Below, in pieces: positions 59,507 through 64,000 of a DNA stretch of 64,000 bases. Positions within the stretch are counted from its first letter, which is position 1. Each line of letters starts with the position of its first letter. The notes beneath the pieces were generated by a model. The model worked only from the letters and a program-made list of their open reading frames with translations. It did no database searches and had not been told where the DNA came from. This DNA is from Citrobacter farmeri (GTDB lineage: Bacteria > Pseudomonadota > Gammaproteobacteria > Enterobacterales > Enterobacteriaceae). Where the stretch lies: contig NZ_CP077291.1 of the NCBI RefSeq assembly GCF_019048065.1, positions 372,001 through 436,000 on the forward strand, written 5' to 3'. The translations under genes and the position numbers were made by a program.

Positions 59507-61981
59507 ATGTCGGTAAAATTAAAAACCCATATAACGATGATTGCTCTTCTGGTGATGAATAGCTGCTATACGGCAACGGCCAGTGCCGAGGAGAGCGTTG
59601 AGTTTAATACCGATGTCCTGGATGCTGCGGATCGTACCCAGATTGATTTGTCGCGTTTTGCGACCGACAACTATGTCACCCCTGGCGATTATTTGCTGGA
59701 TATCCGTATTAACGGTCAACCGGTCGGCCAGGAGAAAATTCGTTACATCGATGCTCCAGAAGGTAAGCGTACGCTGCCGTGCATCAGCGGCGACCTGCTG
59801 GACAAGCTGGCGCTGAAAGATGAGGCCCGCGCGCAGGTCACTCAACTCTATGAGAATTGCTACTCACTGCAAAGCCTGCCGGGGTCAAAATTAAGCAACT
59901 ATGCCGGCGTGCTTGAAATTACCGTGCCGCAGGCGTGGATGAAGTACAACGATCCTGACTGGACGCCGCCTGAACGCTGGGATGAAGGGATCGCGGGCCT
60001 CCTGTTCGACTACAGCCTCAACGGGCAACTCACTCGCCAGTTCAACAATCAGGAAAACTACAGTGCGATTTCCGGCTATGGTCAGGCGGGCGCGAACATC
60101 GGCGGCTGGCGTCTGCGCGGTGAGTATCAGACCAGCTACTACAGCCAGAACCACCAATTCGATTTCGACTGGAACCAGATTTACGCTTACCGACCGCTGC
60201 CCATGATGGCGGCGAAACTGACGTTGGGCGAGATCTATCTGAACTCACAGGTTTTCGATACCGTGCGCTTTACCGGGATCAACCTCGCCAGCGATGAGCG
60301 GATGCTACCGCCGGCGTTACAGGGCTACGCCCCCGAAATTCACGGTATTGCCCGTACCAACGCCAAGGTGACCGTCAGCCAGAGCGGGCGCGTCATTTAT
60401 GAAACCACCGTACCCGCCGGACCGTTCAACATTCAGGATTTGCGCAGTTCGGTACGCGGTACGCTCGATGTGCGCGTCGAAGAGCAGGATGGCTCGGTCT
60501 CCACCTTCCAGGTGAACACCGCCAACATTCCGTATCTCACGCGTCCGGGCTACGTTCGTTACAACATCTCTGGCGGTACGCCGTCTCGCTATAACCATAA
60601 ACTGCAAGGGCCCACCTTTCTCTCCGGCGATTTCTCCTGGGGCGTCAGTAATGCGTGGTCGCTGTACGGCGGCTTACAGTCTTCGGGTGAAGAATATACT
60701 GCGGCCTCGCTGGGTATTGGTCGCGATCTCAACGCGCTGGGGGCCATTTCCGTTGATGCTACCGAATCCTGGAGCCGTAAGCCTGACGGTGAACGCCTGA
60801 AGGGGACGTCTTACAAGTTGAGTTACGCCAAAACCTTCGATGAATACAACAGTTCCATTACCTTCGCGGGATACCGTTTCTCGCAGGAAGATTTCCGCTC
60901 GATGGCGCAATACCTCGATGAGCGCTATCAGGGATATGACCATATCGGGCGCGAAAAAGAGCTCTACACCATCACCGGTAATAAAACGTTCTGGGCAGGC
61001 GAGGCGGGGAAAGCGACGACCGTCTTTCTCACCTGGACACACCAGAATTACTGGGATAAACGCAGTCAGGATCGCTACGGCATGTCGGTAGGGCGCTCTT
61101 TCCGCATCGGCGATATCAGCGGTATCACCGCCAATCTTTCCGCTTACCGTACCGATTATAAAGGGCGCAAAGACGACTCAATCTCCTTCTCGCTGTCGGT
61201 GCCGATTGGCGACAACAAATGGGCGGGGCTGGATATTCAGGCCAACAACGGCAAAACCAGTCCGATGGCGTCTTACACCGACAACAGCGATTACAACAAT
61301 TTATGGCGTATTCGTGCCGGTGCCAGCCAGAGCGGTAACGCCAGCGTTGACGGCTATTACCAGCATCGTTCGCAACTGGCGGAAATCAATACCAACGCCA
61401 GCTACCAGCAGAATGAGTACATGGCGTTGAGCACCACTCTGCGCGGTGGCTTCACGGCAACCCGCCACGGCGCGGCGATGCATAACAGCGGCGCAACGAT
61501 CAATACGGCGCGCGTCATGGTGGATACCAATGGCATTGGCGGCGTTCCGCTTAACGGCGAGAAGTCGCGGACTAACCGCTTCGGCATCGCCGTGGTGCCG
61601 GATGTGGTGAGCTACAACAGCTTCGATACTCGTGTAGATGTCGATGCGATGGACAGCGATATCGAGCCGTCAAAAGCTATCAGTACGACGACCCTGACGG
61701 AAGGCGCTATTGGCTATCAGGCCTTTGGCATGGCGAAGGGGATGAAGATGATGGGGACGTTGCGCCTCGCGGATGGCAGCGTACCGCCATTCGGCGCGGA
61801 AATTTACAACCCCGATGGGGTAAGTGTCGCGATGGTGCTGGAAGACGGGCAAGCCTGGCTTGCGGGGGTCAATGCGAACGAAACGTTGAACGTGATGTGG
61901 GGCGGTAAGCAGCAATGCCAGGTAACGATCCCGCCAGCTATAAACGACGGGCGGGCGAACGGACTTCTGCCGTGTCGTTAA
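59507..61981 (+). CDS. outer membrane fimbrial usher
   Basis: An 824-residue FimD/PapC-type usher. Signal peptide MSVKLKTHITMIALLVM... ending TASA; N-terminal domain with Cys pair (LPCISGD and YENCYSL); barrel and plug regions (GYAPEIHGIARTNAKVTVSQ, QDLRSSVRGTLDVRVEEQDG); C-terminal domain ending CQVTIPP...LPCR with a Cys pair. I prefer ATG 59507 because it gives a clean signal peptide; ATG 59483 is in frame and gives 832 residues. It exports pilins handed over by the chaperone encoded next. Confidence 0.94.
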   Translation: MSVKLKTHITMIALLVMNSCYTATASAEESVEFNTDVLDAADRTQIDLSRFATDNYVTPGDYLLDIRINGQPVGQEKIRYIDAPEGKRTLPCISGDLLDKLALKDEARAQVTQLYENCYSLQSLPGSKLSNYAGVLEITVPQAWMKYNDPDWTPPERWDEGIAGLLFDYSLNGQLTRQFNNQENYSAISGYGQAGANIGGWRLRGEYQTSYYSQNHQFDFDWNQIYAYRPLPMMAAKLTLGEIYLNSQVFDTVRFTGINLASDERMLPPALQGYAPEIHGIARTNAKVTVSQSGRVIYETTVPAGPFNIQDLRSSVRGTLDVRVEEQDGSVSTFQVNTANIPYLTRPGYVRYNISGGTPSRYNHKLQGPTFLSGDFSWGVSNAWSLYGGLQSSGEEYTAASLGIGRDLNALGAISVDATESWSRKPDGERLKGTSYKLSYAKTFDEYNSSITFAGYRFSQEDFRSMAQYLDERYQGYDHIGREKELYTITGNKTFWAGEAGKATTVFLTWTHQNYWDKRSQDRYGMSVGRSFRIGDISGITANLSAYRTDYKGRKDDSISFSLSVPIGDNKWAGLDIQANNGKTSPMASYTDNSDYNNLWRIRAGASQSGNASVDGYYQHRSQLAEINTNASYQQNEYMALSTTLRGGFTATRHGAAMHNSGATINTARVMVDTNGIGGVPLNGEKSRTNRFGIAVVPDVVSYNSFDTRVDVDAMDSDIEPSKAISTTTLTEGAIGYQAFGMAKGMKMMGTLRLADGSVPPFGAEIYNPDGVSVAMVLEDGQAWLAGVNANETLNVMWGGKQQCQVTIPPAINDGRANGLLPCR

Positions 61982-62023
61982 CCTCGACGCAACGAGTTAT
62001 CTCACTGTAATAAAAGGCCAAAA

Positions 62024-62767
62024 ATGAGCAAGAAAAGACATAACGGATATCTGATGGCGGCGTGGGCGCTGAGCATGATTGGCGGCTACGCGCAGGCAGG
62101 GGTCTCTCTGGATCGGACCCGCGTCATTATTACGGAGAAAGAGGCCTCGTCGAGTGCCAATCTGTCCAATACCAGCCCGGATATTCCCTTCCTCGCCCAG
62201 TCGTGGGTCGAGGATGAAAAAGGCAACAAGATAACGTCGCCGCTGATTGTGTTACCGCCGCTACAGCGGATTAACGGGGGACAGAAAGGGATCGCGCGCG
62301 TCACCAAAACCGCCGGGATCGAAAAACTGCCGCAGGACAGGGAGAGCCTGTTCTACCTCAACGTCCGGGAGATCCCGCCGAAACCGGATAAACCGAACAC
62401 GCTGCAACTGGCCATGCAGTCGCGCATCAAGCTGTTTTACCGCCCGGCGGCGGTGATCCCGAAGACCCGGAGTGAGGTCTGGCAGGACCAGGTGGTGTTC
62501 CATAAAAACGGCGGCCAGATGACGGCACAGAACCCAACGCCTTACTACGTCACGATCCTTGGGTTGTCCAAAGGGGCCGGACAAAAGATCACCCAATTCC
62601 CGGGGATCATGATCGCGCCCAAATCGAGCCTGCAGTTTGCGGTGACGGACGGGAATGTCAGCCAGTTTTCCATGATGTACGTGAACGATTATGGCGGACA
62701 CCCGGAGCTGAAGTTTCGTTGCGATGGCAACACCTGCAAAGCACTTCCACCCGCGCAGCAGGGCTAA
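62024..62767 (+). CDS. periplasmic fimbrial chaperone (PapD-like)
   Basis: A 247-residue chaperone: signal peptide ending YAQA (residue 25), then GVSLDRTRVIITEKEASSSANL, conserved LFYLNVREIPP, KLFYRPAAV with the catalytic Lys, and NPTPYYVTI. The short F1-G1 loop suggests the FGS class of adhesive pili. It caps pilins by donor-strand complementation. The usher-chaperone order and the length near 240 resemble the E. coli ybg fimbrial cluster. Confidence 0.94.
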   Translation: MSKKRHNGYLMAAWALSMIGGYAQAGVSLDRTRVIITEKEASSSANLSNTSPDIPFLAQSWVEDEKGNKITSPLIVLPPLQRINGGQKGIARVTKTAGIEKLPQDRESLFYLNVREIPPKPDKPNTLQLAMQSRIKLFYRPAAVIPKTRSEVWQDQVVFHKNGGQMTAQNPTPYYVTILGLSKGAGQKITQFPGIMIAPKSSLQFAVTDGNVSQFSMMYVNDYGGHPELKFRCDGNTCKALPPAQQG

Positions 62768-62784
62768 CCAGGAGGAACCTGACA

Positions 62785-63408
62785 ATGCAAAATCCTTTAT
62801 CCACTGTGGCCCTCCTCGCGATGGGCGTGGCGTTTCAGTGCGGGGCGGATGTACCGGCGCAGCCACAACATAACGCCCAGGAACATGTCAGCGAAGATAG
62901 CGGCATTGTCCGGTTTCACGGTTCTGTGTTTGCTTCCCCTTGCGTACTGATGACACAAGGGCGCATTCAGGACGTCGAGTTGGGTGAGATCAGCGCGCAG
63001 CATTTTCGTCAGGCGGGCGATCGCAGCGAGCCGGTGCGTTTCAAATTGCATCTGAAGGACTGCCTGAAAGGGGCGTCGCAGTCGCGAGGGAGTCTGGCTT
63101 CCAGGACCACCGGGAATGACTGGCGTGCTTACAGCACCGGGGAACAGGCGGTACAACTGACGTTTGTGGGAGAGTCCGATCTTAATAACGGGCAGCTATT
63201 ACGCACCACGGGTACGACTCAGGGCGCGGGTGTGCGCCTGCTCGATAAAAGCGGGAATGCGCTGGATGTCGGCCAGACCCATGCTCCCTGGCTGGTCAAT
63301 TCCGGTGACAGTGAGCTGAATTTTATGGCGGCGCTGGAATCCACCGGCTTACATGTGAGCGCCGGGGATTTTAGCAGCCTGGTTCGCCTGAAAATGGAGT
63401 ACTTGTAA
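62785..63408 (+). CDS. minor fimbrial subunit / adaptor
   Basis: A 207-residue protein with a signal peptide (MQNPLSTVALLAMGVAFQCGA), pilin fold features IVRFHGSVFASPCVL, KDCLKG (Cys pair) and the C-terminal strand SLVRLKMEYL with penultimate Tyr. GGAGG precedes the ATG. It ends in TAATG, sharing one base with the next gene. It probably links the adhesin to the shaft. Confidence 0.88.
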   Translation: MQNPLSTVALLAMGVAFQCGADVPAQPQHNAQEHVSEDSGIVRFHGSVFASPCVLMTQGRIQDVELGEISAQHFRQAGDRSEPVRFKLHLKDCLKGASQSRGSLASRTTGNDWRAYSTGEQAVQLTFVGESDLNNGQLLRTTGTTQGAGVRLLDKSGNALDVGQTHAPWLVNSGDSELNFMAALESTGLHVSAGDFSSLVRLKMEYL

Positions 63409-64000
63409 TGAAACTGCCTGGCCTGTTCCGCCGCAAATTGCCGGTCTTACTGGCGCTCAGCACGCTTGGCTTGCCGGGGGCGGCGTGGTCCGTGGTGGAC
63501 GGGGAAATTGAACCGGTAAACGGTACCTACGATTATCTGATTAATATTAATAATCATGACATTACCAACAACCAGGTGGGCGCGACCGTTACTGATGAAT
63601 TCAACCTGGCCGGGATGTTTCAGGGGCGCGCTTACTGCTCACAGCCGATGAGTAATCAGCCGGTATTTTTCATGGCGCAAGCGACGTTAACGCAGTCCGG
63701 CATGACGGCGGGTTACCTCAAGCTCAATGACTATATGGACGTCAAAATTGAGATCTACATCGGCGGGGAGCTGCAACAGTATAAAACCGTACCGTTCGAT
63801 AATGTCTCCAATGGTGCCGATCAGAACTTCTGCAACGTTCCCAGCACCATTCTGCAAAACCAATTCGCTTCCGGCGCGAAGGGGCGGGTGACCTTTATGA
63901 TCACCAAACCGATTATCAACGGAGTGAACCTGCAAGGCTCTGAAATCGCCAAACTCTTTGGTCGCCTGGGGCCGGGCGCAATGGGGCAAACACCGCTGTC
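63408..64000 (+). CDS. putative fimbrial tip adhesin (cut by window end)
   Basis: The first 197 codons are visible. Start ATG 63408 (TAATG overlap). Signal peptide with LPVLLALSTLGLPGAAWS, then VVDGEIEPVNGTYDYLININ and a lectin-like all-beta region with cysteines at AYCSQPMS and NFCNVPS. Position after usher, chaperone and adaptor and the lack of a pilin-type start suggest the tip adhesin, like YbgO of E. coli. The pilin domain is outside the window. Confidence 0.8.
   Translation, partial: MKLPGLFRRKLPVLLALSTLGLPGAAWSVVDGEIEPVNGTYDYLININNHDITNNQVGATVTDEFNLAGMFQGRAYCSQPMSNQPVFFMAQATLTQSGMTAGYLKLNDYMDVKIEIYIGGELQQYKTVPFDNVSNGADQNFCNVPSTILQNQFASGAKGRVTFMITKPIINGVNLQGSEIAKLFGRLGPGAMGQTPL

Overview
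The window is a stretch of enterobacterial chromosome. Nearly every protein in the first 51 kb reads as a close homologue of an Escherichia coli K-12 protein, in K-12 order (acs, nrf, gltP, fdhF, phn, crfC, proP, basRS-eptA, adi, mel, fumB-dcuB-dcuRS), and REP-type palindromes lie between genes. The join from fdhF straight to yjdP-phn (no mdt or als genes), the full C-P lyase operon, and the DMSO-reductase-like and fimbrial genes after dcuS point to a non-E. coli relative; Citrobacter is my best guess. Genus is inferred from gene content and recalled sequences, not from a search.

Layout. 1-7033: 5' end of acs (-) and the periplasmic nitrite-reduction operon nrfABCDEFG (+) behind an FNR-type promoter. 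7367-11730: glutamate/aspartate symporter gltP (+), Sel1-repeat protein yjcO (-), and the selenocysteine formate dehydrogenase fdhF (-), whose in-frame UGA is followed by a SECIS hairpin and which has a sigma-54 promoter. 12064-24271: yjdP (+), then the 14-gene phosphonate operon phnCDEFGHIJKLMNOP (-) with a candidate Pho box, then yjdN and yjdM. 24789-31250: crfC-yjcZ (+), a kdgT-type permease (-) with a KdgR-like operator, and the osmolyte transporter proP (+). 31253-34859: the PmrA/PmrB polymyxin-resistance module eptA-basR-basS (-), the micro-gene pmrR (+), and two PmrA boxes. 34986-39817: arginine-dependent acid resistance adiA, adiY, adiC (-). 40014-44998: melibiose regulon melR (-), melA, melB and a SemiSWEET gene (+), then yjdF (-). 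45143-51190: anaerobic fumarase fumB, C4-dicarboxylate transporter dcuB and their regulators dcuR/dcuS (-). 51310-57798: a NicO-type metal exporter (-) and a DmsABC-like molybdoenzyme with chaperone and polyferredoxin (+), preceded by a perfect FNR box at exact class II spacing. 58292-64000: a chaperone-usher fimbrial operon (+) running off the window.

Together the region is rich in anaerobic respiration (nitrite, fumarate, formate, S- or N-oxide), nutrient scavenging (C-P lyase, melibiose, ketodeoxygluconate) and envelope or acid stress defence. The most striking observations are a MelB carrying Asn instead of Asp at cation-site position 55, a SemiSWEET gene 2 bases behind melB, the FNR-controlled third-type DMSO reductase cluster split by an intrinsic terminator, the kdgT insertion with its own KdgR-like operator, and an nrfE that seems to lack a standard start codon. 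No tRNA, rRNA, CRISPR array, insertion sequence or prophage gene was seen.
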